A stretch of 64,000 bases of DNA from assembly GCA_028713675.1 (NCBI GenBank), contig JAQTNV010000003.1, positions 1-64,000 of the forward strand. Direction: 5' to 3'. The notes beneath the pieces were generated by a model that saw only the letters and a list, made by a program, of their open reading frames with translations, was not told the origin of the DNA and searched no databases. Below, piece by piece: positions 18,695-26,921 of this stretch. Position 1 is the first letter of the stretch. Every line of letters starts with the position of its first letter. Position numbers and translations under genes: made by a program. The stretch comes from a bacterium (GTDB taxonomy: Bacteria > Desulfobacterota > JAPLJL01).

Positions 18695-18724
18695 CCGGAA
18701 CTTTTTCTATCCGCGCGTCCCGGC

Positions 18725-19333
18725 ATGGAAAACAAGCCCGCAGATTCACTCTCCGGAGATATTCTCACCATTCCGAACCTGCTCACCGGCCTGCGGATTG
18801 TGCTGCTTCCGGTTTTCACGATTCTTTTCCTGAAAGAAAAATACAAAGCTTCCCTGGTGGTTTTCCTGATCGGCGGGGCCAGCGATTTCCTGGATGGTTA
18901 CCTGGCCCGGCGGCTTAACCTCCGGTCGCGGCTGGGATCCTACCTCGATCCCGTTGCCGATCACGGGAGCGTGATCCTGATTTACCTGATGCTGACTTTC
19001 GCCACCGGGTTTTCTTTCCAGATTCCGCTGGCCCTGTTCATCCTGATCTTCGCCCGGGATCTCGTCGTCTTTGTGTCCGAACTGGGCGTGATTAAAATCC
19101 GGGGACTGGACCAGAACTGGGGCCCGATTTACGCCGGCAAGGTCGCCATTTGCGCCCAGTTCATCTGCGCCTGCACGGTGGTCCTGGCCAACATTTTCCC
19201 GCAATTTTTCCGGGAAAACCTTAATTACCTGCTGTGGACGGTATATGTCATCACGGGTGTCTTCACCCTGTTTTCTGGGTTACAATATCTGAATCGGGGT
19301 TTGGATTTATGGCGGGAAAGGAGAAAAAAATGA
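18725..19333 (+). CDS. CDP-alcohol phosphatidyltransferase
   Basis: A 202-residue membrane enzyme moving a phosphatidyl group from CDP-diacylglycerol to an alcohol such as glycerol 3-phosphate (PgsA-like). The complete family motif D-x2-D-G-x2-A-R-x8-G-x3-D-x3-D is present: D54, D57, G58, A61, R62, G71, D75 and D79. About five to six hydrophobic helices cover residues 15-195. It may be phosphatidylglycerophosphate synthase, but the acceptor cannot be told from sequence. Its stop overlaps the next start codon (ATGA at 19330-19333), implying translational coupling. Confidence 0.88.
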   Translation: MENKPADSLSGDILTIPNLLTGLRIVLLPVFTILFLKEKYKASLVVFLIGGASDFLDGYLARRLNLRSRLGSYLDPVADHGSVILIYLMLTFATGFSFQIPLALFILIFARDLVVFVSELGVIKIRGLDQNWGPIYAGKVAICAQFICACTVVLANIFPQFFRENLNYLLWTVYVITGVFTLFSGLQYLNRGLDLWRERRKK

Positions 19334-20514
19334 TCAAAAAAGTTCAAAAAAGACAATGGCTGGGTGGCTGGGTGGCCGGATGCCTGGCGGTTTTATTGGT
19401 GAGTTTCCCGGCCCTCGCCCAGGAGAAAAAGTCCATCGCGGTTCTGGATTTCGAGTCCCCCGTGGAGAAACAATATTTTGACATGGGCAAGAGCGCCTCT
19501 GATTACCTCACCGCGCAGCTGGCGGAAATCGGGTCCTACCGGGTGATCGAACGGTCCAAGCTGGAAAAGATCCTCAAGGAGCACGAACTGGGGATGCTCG
19601 GGGTGGTGGACCCGGACAAGGTCAAGCAGATGGGCAAGTTCCTGTCCGCCGATTACATCCTGATGGGCAACATCACGTTTCTGGGCGATTCCTTTTCGAT
19701 CAACGGCAGGATGGTGGATGTGGAGACCGGCGAGATCGTCGGGGCGAAGTCTTCCGTTTTCAAGGATCCCACGCAGCTGCGGGTGGCGGTGAAAAACCTG
19801 GCCCGGGCCCTTTCCGACCTGGCCAAGCCCAAATCGGGAGGCCAGAGCGGGCAGTCTTCGGCCGAGCTTTTCATGGGGGTGAGTTCCCGGGATTTCTATG
19901 ATTCCGCGGAAGCCCTGATCCGGGAAATCGCGGCCATCGAGGTGTACGTGGTGGGAAGCATCACCGAGGTCAACACCCTGGACCGGAAAGTCAAGGTGGC
20001 CTCCTCCATGAAAACCGGCGCCCGGGAAGGTCTCCGGCTGAAGGTTCAGAAGCTGGGATTCTCCGGCCCCGAAGATGTCGGGTCTATTTTCATCACCCAG
20101 GTGGGAACGGGATTCCTGGACGCGTCCTATCTGGAGGGAGACCAGGTCAAATTCTCGATCGGGGATCAGGTCACCAGTAAAAAATATCGTTTCAAGGTGG
20201 CGGTGGGCCCGATTGTGGACGAGGTGGAGGACAACCAGGACCTGACCAAAAAATATCACGAAGCGGTTGCCGAGAACCTGGCCGGGTCGGAGTTCCTGGA
20301 TTCGGCCGATGAAGATGATGTCCAGAAAGATCTTTCCCAGCTCCGGCCGGGAAACCGGAAAGCCATTCTGGCCAAACTGTTCAAAAGCGGGGTTGATCTG
20401 GTGGTGGAGGGGAGATTTCATGGAACCCCCGGGGCCCGGAGAACCGATTTCAATCTCTGGAATGCTTATGACGGGAAAATCGTGAAAAAGATAAGCTTTG
20501 AAACCAAGCTTTAA
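19330..20514 (+). CDS. CsgG-like exported protein
   Basis: A 394-residue exported protein. Start ATG 19330 is preferred: GGAAAGGAG precedes it, it overlaps the upstream stop, and the product begins with a signal peptide (KRQWLGGWVAGCLAVLLVSF, cleavage near ALAQEKK). Residues about 30-180 resemble the CsgG/FlgT-like domain: SIAVLDFESP, YLTAQLAEIGSYRVIERSKL, ADYILMGNIT, and GRMVDVETGEIVGAKS. It contains no lipobox cysteine, unlike true CsgG. The rest is uncharacterised alpha/beta sequence. It probably helps assemble or secrete surface material, but no curli genes are near. Confidence 0.72.
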   Translation: MIKKVQKRQWLGGWVAGCLAVLLVSFPALAQEKKSIAVLDFESPVEKQYFDMGKSASDYLTAQLAEIGSYRVIERSKLEKILKEHELGMLGVVDPDKVKQMGKFLSADYILMGNITFLGDSFSINGRMVDVETGEIVGAKSSVFKDPTQLRVAVKNLARALSDLAKPKSGGQSGQSSAELFMGVSSRDFYDSAEALIREIAAIEVYVVGSITEVNTLDRKVKVASSMKTGAREGLRLKVQKLGFSGPEDVGSIFITQVGTGFLDASYLEGDQVKFSIGDQVTSKKYRFKVAVGPIVDEVEDNQDLTKKYHEAVAENLAGSEFLDSADEDDVQKDLSQLRPGNRKAILAKLFKSGVDLVVEGRFHGTPGARRTDFNLWNAYDGKIVKKISFETKL

Positions 20515-20656
20515 AAGATGTGAGTTGGTGAGTTAGTGAGTTTGTAAGTTAGAAAATTGGTGAGTCGGATATTTTGCGGGTTTAAAGAAAATTTTTCATG
20601 ATTTTATTCCCCGTGGCGGAATAATGGGGAATGGCAGGTCAATTTAGCAGGAAGTG

Positions 20657-20710
20657 ACAAATATCGGCACTTTTGCTCAAGTAAAAATGATAAAAATTGC
20701 GGATATTTGT
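20657..20710. promoter_or_regulatory. Candidate activator (UAS) inverted repeat
   Basis: Arms ACAAATATCsGC and its reverse complement are 42 bp apart start to start, four helical turns. This fits paired sites for an NtrC/PilR-type dimer, but binding is inferred only from layout. Confidence 0.4.
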
Positions 20711-20796
20711 TGATTTGCGCTGAAAGAACCAGAATAATTCTTTAAATATCAAATAGTTAGTTTTATTTAAAAGAGTTGTTGATTTTTTCCAAATCA

Positions 20797-20812
20797 TGGA
20801 ATAATAATTGCA
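20797..20812 (+). promoter_or_regulatory. Sigma-54 promoter of the major pilin
   Basis: TGGAATAATAATTGCA has the invariant GG (20798-20799) and GC (20810-20811) exactly 10 bp apart and the TTGCA -12 box. It is about 78 bp before the pilin ATG. Known pilA genes in many proteobacteria use RpoN with PilR, and a PilSR-like pair is encoded at 48189-51518. Confidence 0.75.
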
Positions 20813-20888
20813 TTCATAATTATGCAGTTATAATTCTGAGGATTCGGAGGTAAGAAGGAAAATTTCTAACGAAGGGAGGTGAAAGAAA

Positions 20889-21338
20889 ATGTTGAAGACA
20901 CAAAAAGGATTTACGCTGATTGAGCTGATGATCGTTGTGGCGATCATCGGCATCCTGGCAGCCATCGCGATCCCGAACTTCCTGCGGTTCCAGGCCAAGT
21001 CCAAGCAGTCCGAGGCCAAGACGAACCTGGGGGCGATCGGGACCACCGCCGAGGCGTTCCGGGCGGAGTATGATACCTATGACACCACTTTTGCGTTCCT
21101 GGGGTGGAAAGAGCAGGGGTCTTGTCGGTACCTGTACAAATGGAGAGGTACTGATAATGAGTGCACCGCTCATGTCAATGGTTATGTTGCCTGTTCTGGT
21201 GTCCAAGCCACTGCGACAACCGCCACCGGATTCACGGCGGCAGCTTCCGGCAATATTGACAAGGATACCACTTGCGACATCTGGACTTACAATGATGTCA
21301 GGTCGCTGAACAATCCGACCAACGATGTTTCGTCCTGA
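20889..21338 (+). CDS. pilA: Major type IV pilin
   Basis: A 149-residue prepilin, probably the main subunit of a type IV pilus or type IV-like filament. The leader MLKTQKG is cut before F8, giving mature [20 protein letters not shown] with the essential E5. The globular part has four cysteines, possibly two disulfides, and a C-terminal segment [16 protein letters not shown] that is echoed in the second pilin at 45901. GGAGGTGAAAG gives a strong ribosome site. It has its own sigma-54 promoter and terminator and so forms a single-gene unit. Codons around 21121-21215 are more AT-rich than in the N-terminal part. Confidence 0.92.
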   Translation: MLKTQKGFTLIELMIVVAIIGILAAIAIPNFLRFQAKSKQSEAKTNLGAIGTTAEAFRAEYDTYDTTFAFLGWKEQGSCRYLYKWRGTDNECTAHVNGYVACSGVQATATTATGFTAAASGNIDKDTTCDIWTYNDVRSLNNPTNDVSS

Positions 21339-21362
21339 TCTGGATGCTGGATTGTTTCTTAA

Positions 21363-21392
21363 GGGGGCAAGAGTTTCTTGCCCCCTTTTTTT
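21363..21392 (+). terminator. Intrinsic terminator after pilA
   Basis: A 10-bp perfect stem GGGGGCAAGA/TCTTGCCCCC with a 3-base loop is followed by seven T residues, 25 bp after the pilin stop. Confidence 0.92.
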
Positions 21393-21445
21393 CTGTTTTT
21401 ACTGCTCGCCCGGCTTTCTCTTTTTTAAAAAGCTTTATTGCTTAA

Positions 21446-23434
21446 ATGCTGGTTAAGATTCTTTTGGGGATTTCAATTCTGGTCCCTCCTCTTTTTGACG
21501 GCGGGACCACTCACCTGCCGGCAACGATCCTGAGGCTGTCGAGCCTGGGCCTGGCCTTTTACTACATTAATGAAATGTTGAAGAAAGGGTCGGCCTCGGC
21601 CCGGCTCGGCGGATTGTCCTGCTCCCTGTTTTTCCTGGTTTATATGATCCTGATCGCGGCGATTTTATCTCCTTATCAGTACCTCAGCCTGCAGTTTTTC
21701 GGACTGGTGGCGAATTATGTTTTCTTTTTCTTCCTGATCACGATTTTTCTCGAACCGGAAATCAATCGGGAGGTCATCAGATTTCTGATCCTCTCCGGCC
21801 TCATTCAATCGGCCTGGGCCTACTGGCATTTCTTTTCCGGAGGAGTGCCCCGGCCAAAGGGTGGTTTTTTCAACCCCAACGAATTGGCCGGTTATCTGGT
21901 TCCGATCGCCGGCATCTCCCTGTCGTTTCTCGGTGCCTTTCTGGTGAAAGCCCTGAAAATGGGTAAGGAAAAGGACGGGTCATCCGCCGCCCCGCCCCGT
22001 TCGGACCGGAACGTTGTCCCATCCCGGTGGCCGGTCCTCTCCTGGTCCGCAATTTTTATCTTTATCTCCGGAGCGATCATGATCACCGCTTCCCGGGGAG
22101 GGAACCTGGCGTTTTTCTTCATGGCGGGGATAATCCTCTGGTTCTATTTCCGCTGGCGTCTCTTATACCTGATTTTTCCGCTCACCCTGATTTTCATCCT
22201 GGTTCCCAACCCTTTCATGGAAAGACTGGTGAATATCGGGGCGAGTGATCCCTTCGCTTATTCCCGGATCGGGATCTGGAAAGCTTCCATCCGGATTTTT
22301 CTCGATCATCCTCTCGGGGTGGGACCGGAAATGTATCAATATTATTCACCGCTTTACGTCTTCCCGGTGGATACCGGCATCTCCCGTTATCTGAAATTTC
22401 CCGAAAGAGCCCACAATGAATATCTTAATTTCCTGGTGGAGTTGGGCATTTGCGGAGGGGTATTCATGGCCTGGTTTCTCCTCCTGATCGGGGGCAAGGC
22501 GGTAAAATTCTTTCGGCATACCCGGGAAAACCTTGCCGATCCGGAAACCGTTATCAAAATCGGGATGGTGGGGGGCATGATCGCGATCCTGCTTCACGCC
22601 CTGGTGGAATCAAATTTTCATAATCCCCCCATCGCCCTGACCTTTTTTATATTTTTGGGTTTGATCTTCCGGGATGACGGCAAAGTTTTCGAAATCCGCT
22701 TGGCCCCGCTGAAGAAATACCGCTATTACCTGATTGCCCTGACGGTTTTATTGACGGTGGTGATTTTGAAACCGGCGCTGGCCTATTGGGAGTTTGTCCG
22801 GGGCAATCAGGCAATGAACAGGAATGAAACCGATAACGGGATAAAATATTTCAAACGCGCGGCGTTTTTTTGTGACGGGGTGGCTTCGGCCCATTTCTCC
22901 CTCGGCGCGGCCGCCATGGTCAAATTGCGCGAGACCGGGCAGGAGGAATGGCTCGACCTGACCCTGAATGAGTATGAAATCTCTACGCGTTTGAACCCGT
23001 TCTCCTATGATGCTTATGAAAGCCTGGGCACCATGTATGGGGCCGCGGGCCTTAAAACCCACAGCAATTCCGATTACGCCCTGGCGATCGAAAATTTCCA
23101 GCAAGTACTCAAGCGCAAGCCTTTTTCCCCGCAGATGCGGAGGAATGTCGGATACATGTACCTGAACATGGGCAAAACCGGGGAGGCCGAGTTCTGGATC
23201 CGGGAGGCCCTGAAATTGGAACCCAATTTTCTGGATGCCATATTCCTCCTGGGGATCATCCACGAAAAGAGAGGGGACCTGAAAAAATCCCGAACGTTGT
23301 ATCTGAGGGTGATTGATCTTTATAATAAATACAGATCTTTTCAAACCGGTTATGGATATGAAAAGGATCTTCTACGGGTAAACATGCGTGAAGTGGAGAG
23401 CAGACTGCGGGGAGTCGAGAGCCGGTTGAAATGA
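21446..23434 (+). CDS. O-antigen ligase / polymerase with TPR tail
   Basis: A 662-residue inner-membrane protein of the Wzy/WaaL O-antigen ligase family, joining or polymerising polysaccharide on the periplasmic face. About ten to twelve hydrophobic segments fill residues 1-440. The family landmarks are KGGFFNPNELAGYLVP near 139-154 and the periplasmic loop with RAHNEYLNFLVELGI, whose H/R residues are usually catalytic. Residues about 455-640 are soluble with TPR-like repeats (NVGYMYLNMGKTGEAEFWIREA), a fusion often seen in this family. It overlaps the next gene by 4 bp (ATGA). Confidence 0.85.
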   Translation: MLVKILLGISILVPPLFDGGTTHLPATILRLSSLGLAFYYINEMLKKGSASARLGGLSCSLFFLVYMILIAAILSPYQYLSLQFFGLVANYVFFFFLITIFLEPEINREVIRFLILSGLIQSAWAYWHFFSGGVPRPKGGFFNPNELAGYLVPIAGISLSFLGAFLVKALKMGKEKDGSSAAPPRSDRNVVPSRWPVLSWSAIFIFISGAIMITASRGGNLAFFFMAGIILWFYFRWRLLYLIFPLTLIFILVPNPFMERLVNIGASDPFAYSRIGIWKASIRIFLDHPLGVGPEMYQYYSPLYVFPVDTGISRYLKFPERAHNEYLNFLVELGICGGVFMAWFLLLIGGKAVKFFRHTRENLADPETVIKIGMVGGMIAILLHALVESNFHNPPIALTFFIFLGLIFRDDGKVFEIRLAPLKKYRYYLIALTVLLTVVILKPALAYWEFVRGNQAMNRNETDNGIKYFKRAAFFCDGVASAHFSLGAAAMVKLRETGQEEWLDLTLNEYEISTRLNPFSYDAYESLGTMYGAAGLKTHSNSDYALAIENFQQVLKRKPFSPQMRRNVGYMYLNMGKTGEAEFWIREALKLEPNFLDAIFLLGIIHEKRGDLKKSRTLYLRVIDLYNKYRSFQTGYGYEKDLLRVNMREVESRLRGVESRLK

Positions 23435-24141
23435 AGAAGGCATTGATATTACTGGTTTTGGTCTTCTGGCTGGGCGCTTTTTACGCCCAGAGGCAGCTGC
23501 AATTTTATCACGGCCGTCAGCATTTCGAGGGAAGTTTGAATCATTTGCCTTCGGGGGAGGCGCTCAAGATCTTCAGCCTGGGATACCGGGAGATCACCGC
23601 GGATTTTCTCTGGCTCTCGGCCATTCAATACCTCGGGGGCCGGGATTCCTGGCCTCCGGAGGACCGGACTTTTTACGATCTCCTCGACCGGGTGACCACT
23701 TTGGACCCTTTATATGAATTCGTTTACCATGCCGGAGGGGTGTGCCTGAGCAAATACGGGCAGCAGTACGACCTCAGCATCAAGCTTTTACAGAAGGGGA
23801 TTAACCAGTTGGGAGATGGTCTGAAAAAGAGCAAATTCGGATGGTGGCTCCCTTTTCTAATCGGGTATGATTATTTCTTTTACCGGGGGGACTATAAGAA
23901 TGGGGCACGGTATATGATGATCGCCGCCCAGCTTCCCGGTTCACCCCGGTATCTGCCCGGCCTGACCGCGACCCTGTTGAAAGACGCCGGTGATCCCCAG
24001 AAAGGGATCGCGTTTCTCGAAAAACTTCGCGGAGAGGCCCGAGACGAAATGACCCGGCTTTATTTTGACGATGCCATCCAGAGAAAGAAAAAAGAACTTT
24101 TAGAAAAGGAAACCCCCGGTGCCGGCCGCGATAAAAATTGA
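23431..24141 (+). CDS. Membrane-anchored TPR-like hypothetical protein
   Basis: I do not recognise a named family. The 236-residue product has one N-terminal hydrophobic helix (residues 4-20) and a helical soluble domain with TPR-like spacing, for example LGYREITADFLWLSAIQYLG and GARYMMIAAQLPGSPRYLPG. It is coupled to the O-antigen ligase by an ATGA overlap, and its end overlaps the start of the ABC ATPase by 23 bp. It is thus part of a ligase/TPR/ABC transporter unit, perhaps as a periplasmic accessory protein. Confidence is for the gene being real. Confidence 0.75.
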   Translation: MKKALILLVLVFWLGAFYAQRQLQFYHGRQHFEGSLNHLPSGEALKIFSLGYREITADFLWLSAIQYLGGRDSWPPEDRTFYDLLDRVTTLDPLYEFVYHAGGVCLSKYGQQYDLSIKLLQKGINQLGDGLKKSKFGWWLPFLIGYDYFFYRGDYKNGARYMMIAAQLPGSPRYLPGLTATLLKDAGDPQKGIAFLEKLRGEARDEMTRLYFDDAIQRKKKELLEKETPGAGRDKN

Positions 24142-25063
24142 GGGTTTGAACAAAATCTTCCGGGTGGGATTCTGGGGCCGGAGGTTCGAGGCCGTGAAGG
24201 ATCTCGATTTCGAGGTCGGCGCGGGAGAGCTGTTTGGATTCCTGGGACCGAACGGGGCGGGGAAGACTACCACCATTAAAATGATCATGGGACTGCTCTA
24301 CCCGACCCGGGGGCAGGCCTGGATCCTGGGGAAAAACTCAAGAGACGTGGCGATCCGGGCCCGGGTCGGTTACCTTCCGGAAAGCCCGTATTTTTACGAT
24401 CACCTCAAGGGAGCTGAGTTCCTGGATTTTTATGGGAAGCTTTTCGCGATCCCGGCCCCCAAACGGAGGAAAAAAATCGGGGAATTGCTGGAACTGGTGG
24501 GAATAACCCGGGCTGCCGATCTGCCCCTCAGAAAGTATTCCAAGGGAATGCTGCAGCGCATCGGTCTGGCCCAGGCTCTGATCAACGATCCGGAACTGAT
24601 CGTGCTGGATGAACCCATGACCGGCCTGGATCCGGTCGGACGGAGAGAAATCAGGGATATTATTTTGAAATTGAAGCAGGAAGGAAAAACCGTATTTTTC
24701 AGCACCCATATTCTTCCGGACGTGGAGATGATCTGCGACCGAATCGCGATTCTCAACCAGGGCCGGCTGGTGAATATCGGGCCATTGGGAAGTCTGCTCA
24801 GCCCCCGGGTCAAATACTACGAGATCAGCTTTTCCGGCCTGGCCGGGGAAAAGCTGAAGGACCTCTCGGCCTGGGTGTCAAATATACTGCAGGACGGCGC
24901 CCTGACCCGGGCCCGGGTGGAAAAAGAGGATGACAAGGACCGGATTATTTCCTGGATCTTGAAGGAAAAAGGCAGGGTTGATTCGGTTCTTTCCCATCGG
25001 GAATCATTGGAGGAATATTTCTTGGGGCAGGTGGATATAAACAACGCGGATAAACGCGGATAA
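24119..25063 (+). CDS. ABC transporter ATP-binding protein
   Basis: A 314-residue ATPase of the ABC-2/CcmA type, energising the permease encoded at 25630. Walker A FLGPNGAGKTT at 41-51, signature KYSKGMLQRIG near 139-149, Walker B LIVLDEP near 160-166 and the switch histidine in FFSTHILPD are intact. A C-terminal extension of about 90 residues follows the nucleotide domain. The GTG start lies inside the preceding gene with an AAGGA site. The last residues (INNADKRG) and the stop codon are encoded by 23-bp repeat units, so the natural C-terminus has probably been replaced by repeat DNA. Confidence 0.92.
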   Translation: MPAAIKIEGLNKIFRVGFWGRRFEAVKDLDFEVGAGELFGFLGPNGAGKTTTIKMIMGLLYPTRGQAWILGKNSRDVAIRARVGYLPESPYFYDHLKGAEFLDFYGKLFAIPAPKRRKKIGELLELVGITRAADLPLRKYSKGMLQRIGLAQALINDPELIVLDEPMTGLDPVGRREIRDIILKLKQEGKTVFFSTHILPDVEMICDRIAILNQGRLVNIGPLGSLLSPRVKYYEISFSGLAGEKLKDLSAWVSNILQDGALTRARVEKEDDKDRIISWILKEKGRVDSVLSHRESLEEYFLGQVDINNADKRG

Positions 25064-25105
25064 ACAACGCGGATAAACGCGGATAAACAACGCGGATAAA
25101 CGCGG
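25037..25105. repeat. 23-bp tandem repeat array, left side of GxxExxY gene
   Basis: Three perfect 23-bp units containing the cores AACAACGCGGAT and AAACGCGG run from inside the ABC ATPase gene to the base before the GxxExxY start codon. The ATG itself falls at the start of a fourth, broken unit. Confidence 0.95.
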
Positions 25106-25510
25106 ATGGAAAATAAAAAAGATTTTTTGTATGAGAAAGAAACTTACGAAATAAGAGGGGCATGTTTTGCGGTTTGGAAAGAATTTGCTGGTGCATTCAA
25201 GGAATCCATCGTAGATAAAGCTCTAATAAAAGAGTTAAGAGATCGGGGCCTGAAAGTTGAGAATCAGAAAAGAATAGACGTTTACTTTAAAGGCGAGAAG
25301 GTTGGAACATATATTCCCGATCAAATTGTCAATGAAAAAATCTTGATAGAGCTCAAGTGCAAGCCATTCTTGGCTAAGGAGGACGAGAGGCAGTTTTGGT
25401 ATTACTTGAAAGCGTCTAAATATAAGCTGGGTTTGCTGATCAACTTTGGCCCTAAGAAATTGGACATTAAACGCCGGATCTATGACCAAGCTCGGAACAA
25501 ACAACGCTGA
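25106..25510 (+). CDS. GxxExxY protein (PD-(D/E)XK-like)
   Basis: A 134-residue member of the GxxExxY family, a group with a PD-(D/E)XK nuclease-like fold and unknown role. Seen here: LIKELRDRGLKVENQKRIDV, YFKGEKVGTYIPDQIV with P-D and then EKILIELKCK supplying the E-x-K part, and KYKLGLLINFG near the end. The name-giving motif is altered: GAFKESIV has V where Y is usual. The coding DNA is AT-richer than its neighbours. Its start codon lies at the edge of one 23-bp repeat array and its TGA stop inside another. It separates an ABC ATPase from its permease and looks like an inserted cassette. Confidence 0.88.
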   Translation: MENKKDFLYEKETYEIRGACFAVWKEFAGAFKESIVDKALIKELRDRGLKVENQKRIDVYFKGEKVGTYIPDQIVNEKILIELKCKPFLAKEDERQFWYYLKASKYKLGLLINFGPKKLDIKRRIYDQARNKQR

Positions 25511-25567
25511 TGAACGCGGAGAAACAACGCTGATGAACGCGGATAAACAACGCTGATGAACGCGGAT
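25499..25567. repeat. 23-bp tandem repeat array, right side of GxxExxY gene
   Basis: Three 23-bp units with cores AACAACGCTGATG and AACGCGGA. They match the left array except for G/T and A/G variants, which are shared by all units of each side. The GxxExxY stop codon (25508-25510) is inside the first unit. Confidence 0.95.
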
Positions 25568-25577
25568 ATATGTGGAG

Positions 25578-25616
25578 AATCAGCGCCGATCTGCGTTGTT
25601 TCAGCGTCGATCTGCT
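25578..25616. repeat. Inverted copies of the 23-bp repeat
   Basis: ATCAGCGCCGATCTGCGTTG followed by TTTCAGCGTCGATCTGC is the reverse complement of diverged 23-bp units (core AAACAACGCAGAT). It ends about 14 bp before the ABC permease start and gives the locus an inverted organisation. Confidence 0.85.
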
Positions 25617-25629
25617 TCTAAATAATTAT

Positions 25630-26397
25630 ATGCATAAGTTGCTCGCCATTGCCCATAATACTTTCAAGGAGACCATCCGGGACCGGATTCTCTACAACAT
25701 CCTGATTTTTTCCATCCTGCTGATCGCGTTTTCCCACTTTTTAATCGCCCTGGATATCGGGGGGGACGAAAAAATCGTGGTGGACCTGAGCCTGGCCTGT
25801 ATCTCCATCTTCGGGGTTTTAATCGCTATTTTTATCGGGATCGGGCTGGTCTACAAGGAAATTGAGAAAAGAACTATTTATACGATTCTTTCCAAGCCGG
25901 TCTCCCGCCCGGTTTTTCTCCTGGGTAAATACCTCGGCCTGCTGATGACTTTGCTGGTGAATGTGGCGATCATGACGGCGGTGATGTATGCAGTGCTGGC
26001 TTTCACCCGGCGCGGAATCGATCTCAGCATCCTGAAAGCCGTTTTCCTGATCTACATTGAATTAATGCTGATCACCGCCATTTCTTTTTTCTTTTCCAGT
26101 TTTACCACGCCGACAATGGCGGCGATATTTTCCCTTTCCTTTTTCATTATCGGCCATGTCACGGAAACCCTGGAGGTTTTGGGGCAAAAAAGCGGGGTGG
26201 CTTCCGTGAAGTATCTGACTTCGGGGATATATCATGTCCTCCCGGACCTGAATTATTTCAATATCCGGGCGGAAATTGTTCATTCTCTCCCGGTAACCAT
26301 CAAACAAATCTGGTTTTCCGCCATGTACGGGGTGTTTTATATCGCAATATTTTATTTCCTGGCAATCATGATATTTTCCCGTAAAGATTTTAAGTAA
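25630..26397 (+). CDS. ABC-2 type transporter permease
   Basis: A 255-residue integral membrane protein with about six hydrophobic helices, the membrane partner of the ATPase at 24119. The N-terminal amphipathic KLLAIAHNTFKETIRDRILYN and the motif KEIEKRTIYTILSKPVSRP are typical of ABC-2 permeases of the CcmB/NatB kind. Start set at ATG 25630 (MHKLLAIAHN); a longer frame beginning at 25570 would only translate repeat DNA. The likely cargo is unclear, and with the ligase nearby, export of surface material is plausible. It ends the higher-GC segment before the polysaccharide island. Confidence 0.85.
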   Translation: MHKLLAIAHNTFKETIRDRILYNILIFSILLIAFSHFLIALDIGGDEKIVVDLSLACISIFGVLIAIFIGIGLVYKEIEKRTIYTILSKPVSRPVFLLGKYLGLLMTLLVNVAIMTAVMYAVLAFTRRGIDLSILKAVFLIYIELMLITAISFFFSSFTTPTMAAIFSLSFFIIGHVTETLEVLGQKSGVASVKYLTSGIYHVLPDLNYFNIRAEIVHSLPVTIKQIWFSAMYGVFYIAIFYFLAIMIFSRKDFK

Positions 26398-26480
26398 GAC
26401 CGGGAGAAATATCATAATGATAAAATAGACGGTTCCAACCAAGTAAAATAATCAGACCGGTCGAAAGATGCCCTCGGACA

Positions 26481-26921
26481 ATGAAAAAAGAGATTAAAAA
26501 AGAAGGCTTGGAATATTTGTATCACGAAGAAGAACTATATTGCGTTGTCTTACGTGATAATTACAAAAATGATTCCATTACATTTTTTACACCTGATACA
26601 TTTTCACAACAACTTGGATATTTACCTCATAAAAAAGGCAACATAATCTTGCCGCACAAACACAGGATCAGCAAAAGGGAGATTCTTTACACTCAAGAGG
26701 CTCTTTTGATAAAAAGCGGTGCGGTCAAGGTTAATTTTTACGATAAGACCCACGCTTTTACCGGTTCCGAAATATTGAAAAGCGGGGATGTCATTTTGCT
26801 CTGCAGCGGCGGGCATGGATTTGAAATTCTTGAAGATTCAGTAATGGTTGAAATAAAACAGGGCCCATATGTGGGAGAAGTCGACAAGGAACGATTTGAA
26901 GGCGTGGAAAAATGCAAATAG
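26481..26921 (+). CDS. Cupin-like protein of the polysaccharide island
   Basis: A 146-residue small beta-barrel protein, probably a cupin. The segment IILPHKHRISKREILYTQEA followed by LLIKSGAVKVNFYD and GDVILLCSGGHGFEILED resembles metal-binding cupins found beside sugar aminotransferases. H residues in PHKH could bind metal. It is the first gene of a distinctly AT-richer block and overlaps the following aminotransferase by 10 bp, so the two are co-translated. A sugar isomerase or epimerase-like role is possible but not shown. Confidence 0.68.
   Translation: MKKEIKKEGLEYLYHEEELYCVVLRDNYKNDSITFFTPDTFSQQLGYLPHKKGNIILPHKHRISKREILYTQEALLIKSGAVKVNFYDKTHAFTGSEILKSGDVILLCSGGHGFEILEDSVMVEIKQGPYVGEVDKERFEGVEKCK

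Larger units (their letters stand above)
20515..20888. promoter_or_regulatory. Control region upstream of the major pilin
   Basis: A 374-bp gap. It holds an 8-bp tandem repeat (GTGAGTTG/GTGAGTTA/GTGAGTTT) at 20520-20567, then AT-rich DNA with an inverted repeat (ACAAATATCGGC at 20657-20668, GCGGATATTTGT at 20699-20710) and a sigma-54 promoter at 20798-20811. The inverted arms lie about 90-140 bp upstream of the promoter, where an enhancer-binding activator would bind. Confidence 0.65.

Noticed and set aside
21870..22122. Short minus-strand frames inside the O-antigen ligase gene
   Set aside because: Antisense to a well supported membrane protein, with no ribosome site or recognisable sequence.
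25037..25105. CRISPR-like array
   Set aside because: The 23-bp units are directly tandem without spacers and no cas gene is near.
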